DNA of 32,080 nucleotides from Verrucomicrobiota bacterium (GTDB lineage Bacteria; Verrucomicrobiota; Verrucomicrobiia; Opitutales; Opitutaceae), in NCBI GenBank assembly GCA_023457715.1, contig JAEWKR010000026.1:1-32080 (forward strand). The letters run 5' to 3'. Positions 9,813-18,822 of this stretch are shown in pieces. Position 1 is the stretch's first letter. Every line of letters begins with the position of its first letter. Under the pieces are notes generated by a model. The model saw only the letters and a program-made list of their open reading frames with translations. It was not told the origin of the DNA and searched no databases. The translations under genes and the position numbers were made by a program.

Positions 9813-10155
9813 GCTGGAAGGTGGAAGCGGTCAGAAGGGGGCGAGCGAATGAGATCGTGAGCTATCCATTTCCTCCCAGGCGGGAGGAGCCGCAGCACAC
9901 GCGGACATCCGCCCGCAATCGCCTCGGTGTGGATGGCGGACGGCCCGCCCGCCTCGGAGTACGCGCCGCGCTGCAATCGTCGGCCGGGCAGCCGCAGCGG
10001 AAGACGTGGCGCGCGGGCGGACGGGGCCCCCTGAACGTGCAATGATCATGTCCGTCTTCAGCGTTTCAGGGTTTCAGTTTTTTCCGTCTGTCCGGGGCCC
10101 TGGTCATCTCCAATCTCAAATCTCAAATGCCGGGCGCAGCCCGGCTACAGCCCGG
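9813..10155. other. Intergenic region between two giant genes, repeat-rich, no gene seen
   Basis: The stretch contains a GC-rich inverted near-copy (about 9935-9955) of the 23-bp element found at 1649 and 18736, a short TTCAGCGTTTCAGGG array near 10052-10080, and an ATTTGAG array plus hairpin at 10110-10145. No clear sigma-70 promoter was recognised before the minus-strand start at 9812. Confidence 0.55.
10129..10145 (-). terminator. Candidate terminator hairpin behind the 2814-residue gene
   Basis: GCCGGGC-GCA-GCCCGGC is a perfect 7-bp stem with a 3-nt loop. It lies 10 bases past the stop codon on the minus strand and is followed by two ATTTGAG-type heptamers. The duplicated 'CCCGGCTACAG' between it and the stop suggests slippage at this site. 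Confidence 0.45.
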
Positions 10156-13100
10156 CTACAGCCCGGGCGCGAAGCCGTCGCTCGTGCCGTTCTGGCGGCG
10201 GTAGTGACCCGTGCGGCTGGTGCCGGACCGGTAGTTGTAGAGTTCGATGACCCGGGTGAGTTCGAGCAGGCTCAGCTTGCCGTCCCGGTTGGTGTCGGCG
10301 CTGTGATACTTTTCCAAGGTCACCGTCGCTCCATCCGCGCGTGTGGCCTCCGCGGCAAATCCGTCGGTGGTGCCGCTCTGCACGCGGTAGCAGCCCGTGC
10401 GCGTGGTCCCACTGCGCGTATTGTAGAGTTCGATCACGCGTGTCAGCTCGAGCAGGCTCAGCTGGTAGTTCCGGTCGATGTCGGCGGAGTGGAACCCGAA
10501 CAGCACCAAAGCTCGCGGAGCGACGGCAAACATCGCGTCTGGCGCGTCCTCGTACTCCACCACGGCTTGAACGACCGCGTTGACGTTACCCTCCGGGAGC
10601 TTGCGCAGCGTGTAGCTGAACGTGTGCGGCTTTGCCGCGAGTGCCTCCCAGCGCCAGCTCACGACCGTCGGATCGCTGGAAGCGAGCTGCGCCTCGGGCA
10701 CGGTTGACGACACGAACTCCCAACCCGTGGGTACACTCATGTTCCAGGTGAAGCTCTGCGCTGCGCCCGGGAAGGTGAAGGTGTTGCCGATCACGGCCGT
10801 GGTCGTAGTACCTATCGCGCCGCCGGTTTGGTCGTGCGTTGCGCTCATGCCCGTCGGCATTACCCACAAAGCGGCAGCCATCGAGGTGACAGTCCCGCCC
10901 GAATTCGAGGCACGCGCCGAGTATCGTCCGCGATCCGTCACCGCAACCGCCGGAATGGTCAGGGTGGCACCGGTCGCGCCCGTAAGCGTGTCGCCATCCT
11001 TCAGCCATTGGATCGTCGGCGCCGGTGCGCCGGCTACTCCTACCGTAAAGACGGCGGGCTGACCCTGCGCCACCGCGTGCAGCGGTGCCGGGTCTTGCGT
11101 GATCGTCGGCGCCACGACCGGCCGCACGTCGAGCGTGGTGGAGGACGTGTGCGAGGGGCCGTACGCGTTCGACACCTCGACCCGATACGTGCCGCTCTGG
11201 CTCGTGGTCAAACCCGATAGCGTCAGCGTGGCGCCGGTTTCGCCGGTCAACAGCGTGCCGTCCTTGTACCAGCGATACGTGAACGGTCCCGTACCGGTCG
11301 GCGTAATCGAGAAGGATGCGCTGTCGCCGGCGAAGACCGTCTGGCCGGCCAGCGGCTGCGGCAGCACGACCGAGCGGTCGTCGATGAAGCGGAAGAGCCC
11401 ACGGCGGAGCACGCCGTTGACAGCCATCCCGCGATCCCCGACGAGCAGCGCGCCGGAGTCCGTCAGGGCCACGGCGTCGACTGAACGCCGCGTGCCCAGT
11501 TGATGCGCCGCAGCGCGGATCGGCATATCAAACGTCGCATCCATTGCACCCGTCGGATCCAGGCGGAAAAAGCCTCGGTCATCCCACAGAATGGGTTTGC
11601 CATCCTCCTGTAGGATCAGCCGCAGTCCAGGCGCATGGGTGGATTCAAGGACTGGAAGACCGGAACTGGTGAAAGTAGCATCACGTTCGAGGTTGGCTGA
11701 GAGCCGTCGCACCGCGGAGACGATGCTGCTGCCCTCGACGGTGCGGCCGGCTGCGAGAACGTGGCCGTCAGCCAGGACTCCGACCGCGGATAGGTCTTGC
11801 AGGCCGCTATTGGAAACCGAAAGCACCTCCCCGCTGGACGACGACAGCCGGTAAAGCGGGCCGAAACCAACCCGCGCCAGCAGTTCGCCACTTGCCTTGG
11901 GGAAGAATTGCTGGATTCGATTCAGCGACTCGCCACCCGACTTCAGCTCCTTTGAGGGGGTACCATCCCGGTGCAGAATCCAGGCCGGGGTGCCAAGCAG
12001 GACGCGACCGTCACCAAGGAGTCCGAGCCGCATATCGAGGTCTCGGTGAAGGATAACGCTGGCGGGCACGTTGAAGGCCGGATTCAGCGAACCATCGGGA
12101 CGCAGGCTGACGAGCGGGCGCACCGATTGGCCACGATAACGCAACAAATCGCCTACAGCGATGACCGACTGGTCAGGGAGGGTCAGCAGATCGCTGATGT
12201 TGCCGGCCATGCCTTCGCCCGGCGCAAACGCCGGATCCAGGCTCCCGTCGTGCCGAATGCGCGCGACGCGGCCCGCCGGCGTGCCATTCACCCGGGTGAA
12301 GTCACCTGCGACGTAGAAGGAACCACCTGAAGCCGGAGTGATCACGTTTACGCTGGCCGTGGTCTCCAAGGTGGCAAAGCCCGTCGACGTGCCGTCGGCC
12401 GCGCCGCGGCGAATCGCGTATTGACCGTCAGTACCGAGGAAGCAGCCCACGACGCCCCCGGAGCCGTCCGCCACAAAGGCAGGCACACTTTCGTCGGGGG
12501 TGAGATTCCAAATCTGATCCGGGGCGCCGGTGCGAGCGAGACGCATGACGGTCCCCGAACCACCGCCGTTTGCGATCACCGCCCTATCCGCTTGCACCGC
12601 GATCTCGGTCACCGTGGAGGCATAGTTGCTGTCCAGCACCGTGGCTTGGTACGCTCCATCCACGGACACCCGCACGACCTCCCGGACCCATGATTGCGGC
12701 CCGAAACTACCGAGCAGCACCAATTCACCCGCCGTCGTCAGCTCCATCCGGCTGATTGACGGGGTTTCCAGCCCGGTTATCGCAAACGTCGGATCGAGCG
12801 AGCCATCTGCATTCAGTCGGACGATTTCGGCCGCAACGGGAGTGCCATTCAAGGCGGTGAACCAGCCCGCAACCACCGCCCGGCCGCTGGGCTGAACGAT
12901 CACCTGGTGGGGCTGTACGGGCTCGGCCTCTCCCGTTCGCGTGAATGCGGGGAAATACGCCGGGTCGAGGGCGCCGGTCGCGGTCAGCCGGAATATTTTT
13001 TTTAACAGACCGCCGCTCACCCGCGCATCGCCCAATACGATCAGGGCGCCGTCCGGTTGCACCGTGATTTTACCCACCCCGACGACCTCCGACGCCATGC

Positions 13101-16100
13101 TGAACGAGGGATCGATGGCACCTGACGCGAGCAGTCGCACCAGCCGGTTGCGCACTCCCTCCGTCACCACGTAGGGCAACGGTTGCGCCACATAGACGCG
13201 CCCATCCCCCAGGACCGCGAGTACCCGGCTTGCTTCGGTCCCGACCAAAGTGGCCTGGACCTCGCCGAGTTCAGCCGGCGGATTAAAGGCCAAGTCGACC
13301 GTCAGGTCGGCATTAAGTCGGGCAAGTCCAGGACGGCTCACACCGCCAAGGCGCGTGAAGTCACCACTGACGATGTACTTGCCTCCCGGCGCCGCCAGAA
13401 CGGCATTCGCCTTCCCGCCCACCTTCTCGAAGACGGGGTTGAAGGACTGATCCAGCACCAAGCGGTTCGGATAAGAACGCGGTGCCACGCGAACCTCGAC
13501 CAGCGGCGAAACCGTGACGGACAAGCCATCCGCCACGAGGACGTCGTACAGACCGGCGTCCGCCAAAGTGGGGTTTGCGAACGTCAGCGTGGCCTGGTTC
13601 TCCCCCGGCAGCACGTAGCCGGACTTGCGCCATTGATAGCTCAAGGTGCCGGTGCCGGTCGCGGTCACCGCGAGCGTGGAGGCGGTCCCCGCGGTCATGG
13701 CGTGAACCGTGGCCAACGCCGTGATGGTCGGCGCGGGCGCTGATCCGGTGAAGGTGACCGCCTCAGAGTGTACGCTGCCAAACGGATTCGTTACCGACAC
13801 GGTGTACCGGCCGTAGTCAGCCAATTGGAGATTCGTGAGCGTCAGGGTGTTTGTGGTCCGGCCCGGGATCGCGACACCGTCACGATACCACTGATACGAA
13901 AGCGGCCGGCTGCCGGTGGCGGTGACGGTAAACGTCACCCCACCCCCGGTTACCGTCTGCGACGCGGGCTGGACCTGGATGCCGGGCGCAACCGAGAGCT
14001 GCAGCCGCACTATCCCGATTCGCGGCTCGGTGGCCGACAATCCGCGCCCAAATGCGAGGATGCTGCCGTCGTCCTGCAGCAGCATGCGGTCAATCTTCCC
14101 GAGATTGTACGCCAGGCCGGCCGCGACGAAGTTCGCCTGCTTCTGCCCGGCCGCATTGAAGTGCTCCAGGTAGGTGGCGGTCGTGTGGTACATCGACGGC
14201 CAGCCGCCTTGGAGGTAAGCATCACCGGGAAGCGGCAGCACCGCGGGGTCCACGCTGTAGGAATTGGTCCAGATTCGACCGCCCACGGAAACACCGACGG
14301 GGAGCCGCGGATCCGTCCACCATTGAACCGTCCCGTCGAGTTTCGGGATGATGGCCTGCACGAAAGAATACGAATCGACCGGAGCCAGCGTAGCATCCGG
14401 CTGGCCATCACGCCCAAACACCCGGACTCCGAGACCACTGCCAAAGGTCCCCCCGGGCCCGCCATTCCCCAAGAGGATTCGACCGCGGCCATCGATCGCG
14501 AGGCTCAGGGGAACATAAGCAATCGGCGGGAAACTCGTGTCCACCGCGCCGTCGGAGAGGTACCGACGCAAGGCATCGCCGCCGTGGATCAGGATTCGCC
14601 CGTCACCCTGGATCGCAAGCGGGCCGGTCGCTTCGATCGGCAAGCCCGCTGGGACGGTAAACGCATCCACTGCCCCGTTCGCCGTGAGCTGCACCAGCCC
14701 AGCCGACGGGGCGCCATTTACATGCGTGAAGCTGCCCCGAACCAGCGCCTTTCCGCCCGCGACGACATGCGCCTCGTAAACGGTTGCCTCCGCCCGCGGC
14801 CTTTGCCCGATCGGACCTGACCACGCGGCCTCACCCAGTTGAACGTAGCCGCCGATCGCACCACCAGACCCGGCAAACCGACCCCAGAAACGTGAGCCCT
14901 GGATGCGGGCCACGTCCGGTTCGCCAAACGACGGATTCGGCAGAGTGGCGAGGTGCCCATCGAAAGTGAGTCGCGCCACGGGGAAACCGGAGCCGCCAAT
15001 GAGCAACCCATCGGAAGCGAGTTCGATGTCCTCGACCCATTCCCCATTGGGCACCACCCCGGGCGCCAGGTTGAAACCGGACTCGCGCGCCCCCGTCACA
15101 GAAAGCCGGACCACGGCTGGGTTGCCTTTGAGGGCCACGAAGATGCTCCCATTGCCCTGTTGCCGCAATGCGAGCACAGGCAGGTAGTTCACGATCGAAT
15201 CGGGGATCCATGTCTCATCCCGGGTACCGTCGGTTTTGAGCGCCACAATCCATCCGTTTTTTGAACTATTCGTCCCTTCCCACCCCCCGCCCACCAGCCA
15301 ACGCCCGTCGGCGAGCTGCCATAAGGCCCGCCCTGGACCCGACGGCGCGCCCGGAATGTAAAGCCCGGCTCCAAACTGCGGTTCCAGTTCGCCGGACGCA
15401 CTCAGCTTCGCCACCTGATTACGTCCCGCGCCGCTGACTTCGTCGAAATCGCCGGTACAGAGAAATCCCGTTCCCGCGGCCGCGACCCGGAACACGGGTC
15501 CGCTAAAACCCACGCCGGAAAGGAAGTTCTCGTCCACGGTCAGATCCGCCTTCAGCCGGGTGAGCCGCCCGACGGCGCGGCCATTCACGGCCGTAAAATC
15601 GCCCGCAATCACGAAGCCACCGTCAGCCTGCCGCAGAATGTCGCGGACCGGCGCATTGAGCAGCGGCAGCGTCAGCGTCGTGTCCAGTTCGCCGTCGGGC
15701 CGCATGACCGCCAGGTACGGCCGCGTCTGTGAGCCGAGCGTCGTGAAATCGCCGCCGACGAGGAATGCGCCGTCGGTGCCGTACGACGCGGCGGCAAGCA
15801 CCCGCCCCTCTCCTTCCCGTTCCAAGCGCACGGGGTATTCCGGATCGATTGAATAATACGGTCCAATGGCAGCGGGCGCGACATCCAAGGCATACAGTTG
15901 GGAGGCGCGGCTCTCGCTGCCGTACGTGAGCACCACGTCATAGAAGCCATTCTGCGCCCGGGAGAGGTTCGGCAGGGTCAAGGTCGCGCCCGTCGCCCCC
16001 TCGATCGGCACCCCTTTGTATCGCCATTGGTACGACGTGGCCGGCACCGCCTCAACGGTGAACTGGACACTGCCACCGACGACCGGGGCCGGCGTCGCGG

Positions 16101-18600
16101 TGATCCCCAGCGATTTCACGGTGACGATCGCCGGATCGCTGGTTGCCGTCCCCGACGTATTCGCAGCCACGACCGTGTACTCGCCGGCATCAGTCAGAGA
16201 GACATTGGCCAGCGACAACTGCGGTCCGGTCGCGCCAACGATCACCGTGCCATTCTTTCGCCACTGCAGGCTGGGTGCGGGATTTCCTGTCGCCGTGGCG
16301 GTGAGTGTTACCGCCGCGCCCGGGTTGGTCACCGGGGCACTTGGACCGACGCTGACAGACGGCGCCACGGGATCCACGATCAATGCGACCCGCGATGACA
16401 CCGCGTAGCCGCCCGCTGTGTTCGTGATCTGCACCCAGTACTGGCCTTGGTGTGCCGCCGTCACCGACGGGAGCGTAAGCGTGGGTCCGGTCTGGCCGGC
16501 AATCGATGCTCCGTCCTTCACCCATTGATAGGACAGGGCCGTGGTGCTCGCTGCGGCGGCCACGAACGTGACGCCCTCGCCGGTTGCCTTGGCCGACGGC
16601 GCCGGCTGCTGCGTGATTTCTATGTGCGAGTCATCCCGCACGGATTTCAACACGGCGGGAAACCCCTCGGCCAGGAATTGGCCGTCACCGAAGGCGATGG
16701 CACCGGCGGGCACGGTCGTTCGGCCGAAGGCGCTGCGCGACCAAGTAATGCCGTCCAAGCTCGAGTAGTAGGCCTCCGTCCCTGCGGCGATGAAGCGGCC
16801 GTTTCCGTACGCGACACCCTTGAAATAATTAGAGCCGGTGTCTGCGCGGCGCACCCAGGTGACTCCGTCAGCCGAGGAATGGATGCTGCCGCCGCTCACG
16901 GCAACAAACAGACCACCGGCATAGATCAGGCCGCCTGACGCACCCACCCCGTTCACCCACGACCAGGAGACGCCGTCCGCGGACTGGTAAACCTGCTCGC
17001 CCCCAGCCACATACCGTCCGGCACCATACGCCGCCCGCGTGGGGGAATAGAGCATGGAGTCGGCGATGGACCAGGTTGCACCCCCGTCGTTGCTTCGGGC
17101 CGTCTTTCCGCCGCCGAACGCAAGGAGCCGGTCAGGTCCGACAAGCAGCGCGGAAAGAGGTCCCGGCAACGCCAACAGCTGCGATTCCCATGTCCCCGAA
17201 TCGGTGGAGCGCAAAATGCACGGAGCGCTGGACCACGCCTCAGGTGCGCCCGCCGCGATGTACTTCCCGTTCACAATGACGGGGGCTGCGGTAAAGGTCG
17301 GCGGCGAGGTGAAACCCACCCAGTTCACCCCATCGGTCGACTGATACGCTCCATCCCTGGGCATCGAAAGATCCGCCATCCCGGTCGCCAACCAGGTGCC
17401 GTTGTGAAAGGTAACCGCTCGCATGGAAGTGGGCGGCGCGCCGGCAAGTTGCGTCCAGGTCAGACCATCGCTCGACGAAAAAACAAAACGGTTGGCCCCG
17501 AACGTAAAGAACTGCCCCCCGACGTACTGAACGAGAGTGCTCGACTGGTGCGGTTTCGCCGCGATCTGCGTCCAAACCAAACCATCGGTCGAGCGGTACA
17601 GCATGGCCCCCTGGCTTCCTGCCACGTACACTCCGTTTCCATACACGATCTGCGTGATCGCATCGCCCGCAACGGAGCCGGCAGCCTGCCACGTCATCCC
17701 GTCCGAACTGCAGTAAAGCCTGTCGTAGCGGGCGAGATATAGGTTCTCCCCCACCACGGAAAGCCGCGAGCCGTCCATATCGGTTGCGGTCCACGGAACC
17801 GCATGCCCCGTCCACGTCACGGCATCCGTCGAGGTGTAAACCCGCGGGGCCCCATTCGTACCGATGGCCACGAATCGGCCTTTAAAGTAGTCCACCGTGG
17901 TGGCCAGGGCGTCACCGACGGAACGGCGCGTCCAAGACGTCCCATCGGTACTGACGACGATCCCTCCGTTATCCGGCCGAAAGAAGACGCCACCGCCGAA
18001 GCGGACCCAATTGTCCACGTTACGTTGCTCGATTGATGACAAAGTCCATGTGTCACCATCCGTCGAAACCGCCTGCCGGTCGTAGCCCACGGCGATGAAG
18101 CGGCCGTTGCCATACGCGATTCCACTCATTCCCGACGCGGTGTCCGGTATCGCCAATCGCACCGTCCAATCCACGCCATCGGGCGAAGTGGCGATACCCG
18201 ATCGACCGGCGGCGACGAACCGCCCCCCGACATGGATCACCGCCCGGGAGGATGCTCCGCCGCCATGAAACGTCCAAGGGGTGACGAGGACTGACTGGGA
18301 ATCCACCGAGCCGGACGAGTTGGTCAGCCGAACCCAGACGCGAGTAGCGGCCGTGAACGCCGGGAGATTCGCTGTGGCGGTTGTGGCGCCGCTGATCGGC
18401 CGGGACGTGTCGCCGGGTATGCCGAGGTACCATTGAATCGCTGGTGTCGGGTCGCCGGTAAACGTCACCGAGATTTGTGACGACTCGCCGCTCATGACCT
18501 CGAGGGTACGAGGCAGCCCCGTGATCACCGGCGCCTGGGCGAAGGCGGAGGGCAAGGACGCAACGAAACTCAAGACGAGAAGAACGAAGAAGCGAAGCAT
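10156..18600 (-). CDS. Giant secreted propeller / Ig / delta-60 protein with EF-hand tail
   Basis: 2814 residues from the ATG at 18600. This start directly precedes a strong signal peptide (MLRFFVLLVLSF..., likely cut after AFA near 21). A TTG 11 codons upstream is possible but would put charged and proline-rich residues before the signal. The order is: Ig-like domain (23-109); 'SxDGxxW' propeller (about 110-655) with many YGNGRFIAVG-type blades; three Ig-like domains (662-907); first delta-60 block (915-1535); two Ig-like domains (1540-1706); second delta-60 block (about 1710-2405); two Ig-like domains (2412-2582); a beta-sandwich (2583-2700) with core SFTWNMSVPTGWEFVSS; and a duplicated EF-hand tail (2704-2814). 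The first loop, DIDRNYQLSLLE at 2707-2718, is degenerate and the second, DTNRDGKLSLLE at 2769-2780, is canonical. No catalytic motif was found, so an adhesive or scaffold role at the cell surface is an inference. Confidence 0.82.
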   Translation of the reverse strand: MLRFFVLLVLSFVASLPSAFAQAPVITGLPRTLEVMSGESSQISVTFTGDPTPAIQWYLGIPGDTSRPISGATTATANLPAFTAATRVWVRLTNSSGSVDSQSVLVTPWTFHGGGASSRAVIHVGGRFVAAGRSGIATSPDGVDWTVRLAIPDTASGMSGIAYGNGRFIAVGYDRQAVSTDGDTWTLSSIEQRNVDNWVRFGGGVFFRPDNGGIVVSTDGTSWTRRSVGDALATTVDYFKGRFVAIGTNGAPRVYTSTDAVTWTGHAVPWTATDMDGSRLSVVGENLYLARYDRLYCSSDGMTWQAAGSVAGDAITQIVYGNGVYVAGSQGAMLYRSTDGLVWTQIAAKPHQSSTLVQYVGGQFFTFGANRFVFSSSDGLTWTQLAGAPPTSMRAVTFHNGTWLATGMADLSMPRDGAYQSTDGVNWVGFTSPPTFTAAPVIVNGKYIAAGAPEAWSSAPCILRSTDSGTWESQLLALPGPLSALLVGPDRLLAFGGGKTARSNDGGATWSIADSMLYSPTRAAYGAGRYVAGGEQVYQSADGVSWSWVNGVGASGGLIYAGGLFVAVSGGSIHSSADGVTWVRRADTGSNYFKGVAYGNGRFIAAGTEAYYSSLDGITWSRSAFGRTTVPAGAIAFGDGQFLAEGFPAVLKSVRDDSHIEITQQPAPSAKATGEGVTFVAAAASTTALSYQWVKDGASIAGQTGPTLTLPSVTAAHQGQYWVQITNTAGGYAVSSRVALIVDPVAPSVSVGPSAPVTNPGAAVTLTATATGNPAPSLQWRKNGTVIVGATGPQLSLANVSLTDAGEYTVVAANTSGTATSDPAIVTVKSLGITATPAPVVGGSVQFTVEAVPATSYQWRYKGVPIEGATGATLTLPNLSRAQNGFYDVVLTYGSESRASQLYALDVAPAAIGPYYSIDPEYPVRLEREGEGRVLAAASYGTDGAFLVGGDFTTLGSQTRPYLAVMRPDGELDTTLTLPLLNAPVRDILRQADGGFVIAGDFTAVNGRAVGRLTRLKADLTVDENFLSGVGFSGPVFRVAAAGTGFLCTGDFDEVSGAGRNQVAKLSASGELEPQFGAGLYIPGAPSGPGRALWQLADGRWLVGGGWEGTNSSKNGWIVALKTDGTRDETWIPDSIVNYLPVLALRQQGNGSIFVALKGNPAVVRLSVTGARESGFNLAPGVVPNGEWVEDIELASDGLLIGGSGFPVARLTFDGHLATLPNPSFGEPDVARIQGSRFWGRFAGSGGAIGGYVQLGEAAWSGPIGQRPRAEATVYEAHVVAGGKALVRGSFTHVNGAPSAGLVQLTANGAVDAFTVPAGLPIEATGPLAIQGDGRILIHGGDALRRYLSDGAVDTSFPPIAYVPLSLAIDGRGRILLGNGGPGGTFGSGLGVRVFGRDGQPDATLAPVDSYSFVQAIIPKLDGTVQWWTDPRLPVGVSVGGRIWTNSYSVDPAVLPLPGDAYLQGGWPSMYHTTATYLEHFNAAGQKQANFVAAGLAYNLGKIDRMLLQDDGSILAFGRGLSATEPRIGIVRLQLSVAPGIQVQPASQTVTGGGVTFTVTATGSRPLSYQWYRDGVAIPGRTTNTLTLTNLQLADYGRYTVSVTNPFGSVHSEAVTFTGSAPAPTITALATVHAMTAGTASTLAVTATGTGTLSYQWRKSGYVLPGENQATLTFANPTLADAGLYDVLVADGLSVTVSPLVEVRVAPRSYPNRLVLDQSFNPVFEKVGGKANAVLAAPGGKYIVSGDFTRLGGVSRPGLARLNADLTVDLAFNPPAELGEVQATLVGTEASRVLAVLGDGRVYVAQPLPYVVTEGVRNRLVRLLASGAIDPSFSMASEVVGVGKITVQPDGALIVLGDARVSGGLLKKIFRLTATGALDPAYFPAFTRTGEAEPVQPHQVIVQPSGRAVVAGWFTALNGTPVAAEIVRLNADGSLDPTFAITGLETPSISRMELTTAGELVLLGSFGPQSWVREVVRVSVDGAYQATVLDSNYASTVTEIAVQADRAVIANGGGSGTVMRLARTGAPDQIWNLTPDESVPAFVADGSGGVVGCFLGTDGQYAIRRGAADGTSTGFATLETTASVNVITPASGGSFYVAGDFTRVNGTPAGRVARIRHDGSLDPAFAPGEGMAGNISDLLTLPDQSVIAVGDLLRYRGQSVRPLVSLRPDGSLNPAFNVPASVILHRDLDMRLGLLGDGRVLLGTPAWILHRDGTPSKELKSGGESLNRIQQFFPKASGELLARVGFGPLYRLSSSSGEVLSVSNSGLQDLSAVGVLADGHVLAAGRTVEGSSIVSAVRRLSANLERDATFTSSGLPVLESTHAPGLRLILQEDGKPILWDDRGFFRLDPTGAMDATFDMPIRAAAHQLGTRRSVDAVALTDSGALLVGDRGMAVNGVLRRGLFRFIDDRSVVLPQPLAGQTVFAGDSASFSITPTGTGPFTYRWYKDGTLLTGETGATLTLSGLTTSQSGTYRVEVSNAYGPSHTSSTTLDVRPVVAPTITQDPAPLHAVAQGQPAVFTVGVAGAPAPTIQWLKDGDTLTGATGATLTIPAVAVTDRGRYSARASNSGGTVTSMAAALWVMPTGMSATHDQTGGAIGTTTTAVIGNTFTFPGAAQSFTWNMSVPTGWEFVSSTVPEAQLASSDPTVVSWRWEALAAKPHTFSYTLRKLPEGNVNAVVQAVVEYEDAPDAMFAVAPRALVLFGFHSADIDRNYQLSLLELTRVIELYNTRSGTTRTGCYRVQSGTTDGFAAEATRADGATVTLEKYHSADTNRDGKLSLLELTRVIELYNYRSGTSRTGHYRRQNGTSDGFAPGL

Positions 18601-18822
18601 GGAGGCCGCCGGAGGCGGAATGTCAGAGTTCAAATTTCAGATTTCAGATTGCGGGATCGGCGGTGACGGACGGAGCCCACGGATTCCGGGCGGGGTCGGT
18701 GCAGGGGACCGCCTGCGGTCCGCGTCGAACCGGAGGCGGGCGGGCCGCCCGCGGTCCATGCGCAGCGCTCGGGTGTTTCGTGCCCCATGATCTCAAATCT
18801 CAAATGCCGGGCGCAGCCCGGC
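18601..18822. other. Intergenic region between two giant genes, no gene seen
   Basis: It holds ATTTCAG/ATTTGAG heptamers at about 18630-18655 and 18789-18805, the 23-bp GC-rich element at 18736-18758 (identical to 1649-1671) and a hairpin at 18806-18822. No promoter was recognised with confidence. Confidence 0.55.
18806..18822 (-). terminator. Candidate terminator hairpin behind the 1290-residue gene
   Basis: GCCGGGC-GCA-GCCCGGC, a perfect 7-bp stem with a 3-nt loop, sits directly against the TGA stop at 18823-18825. On the minus strand ATTTGAGATTTGAGAT follows. This is the third instance of the same layout in the window. Confidence 0.45.
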
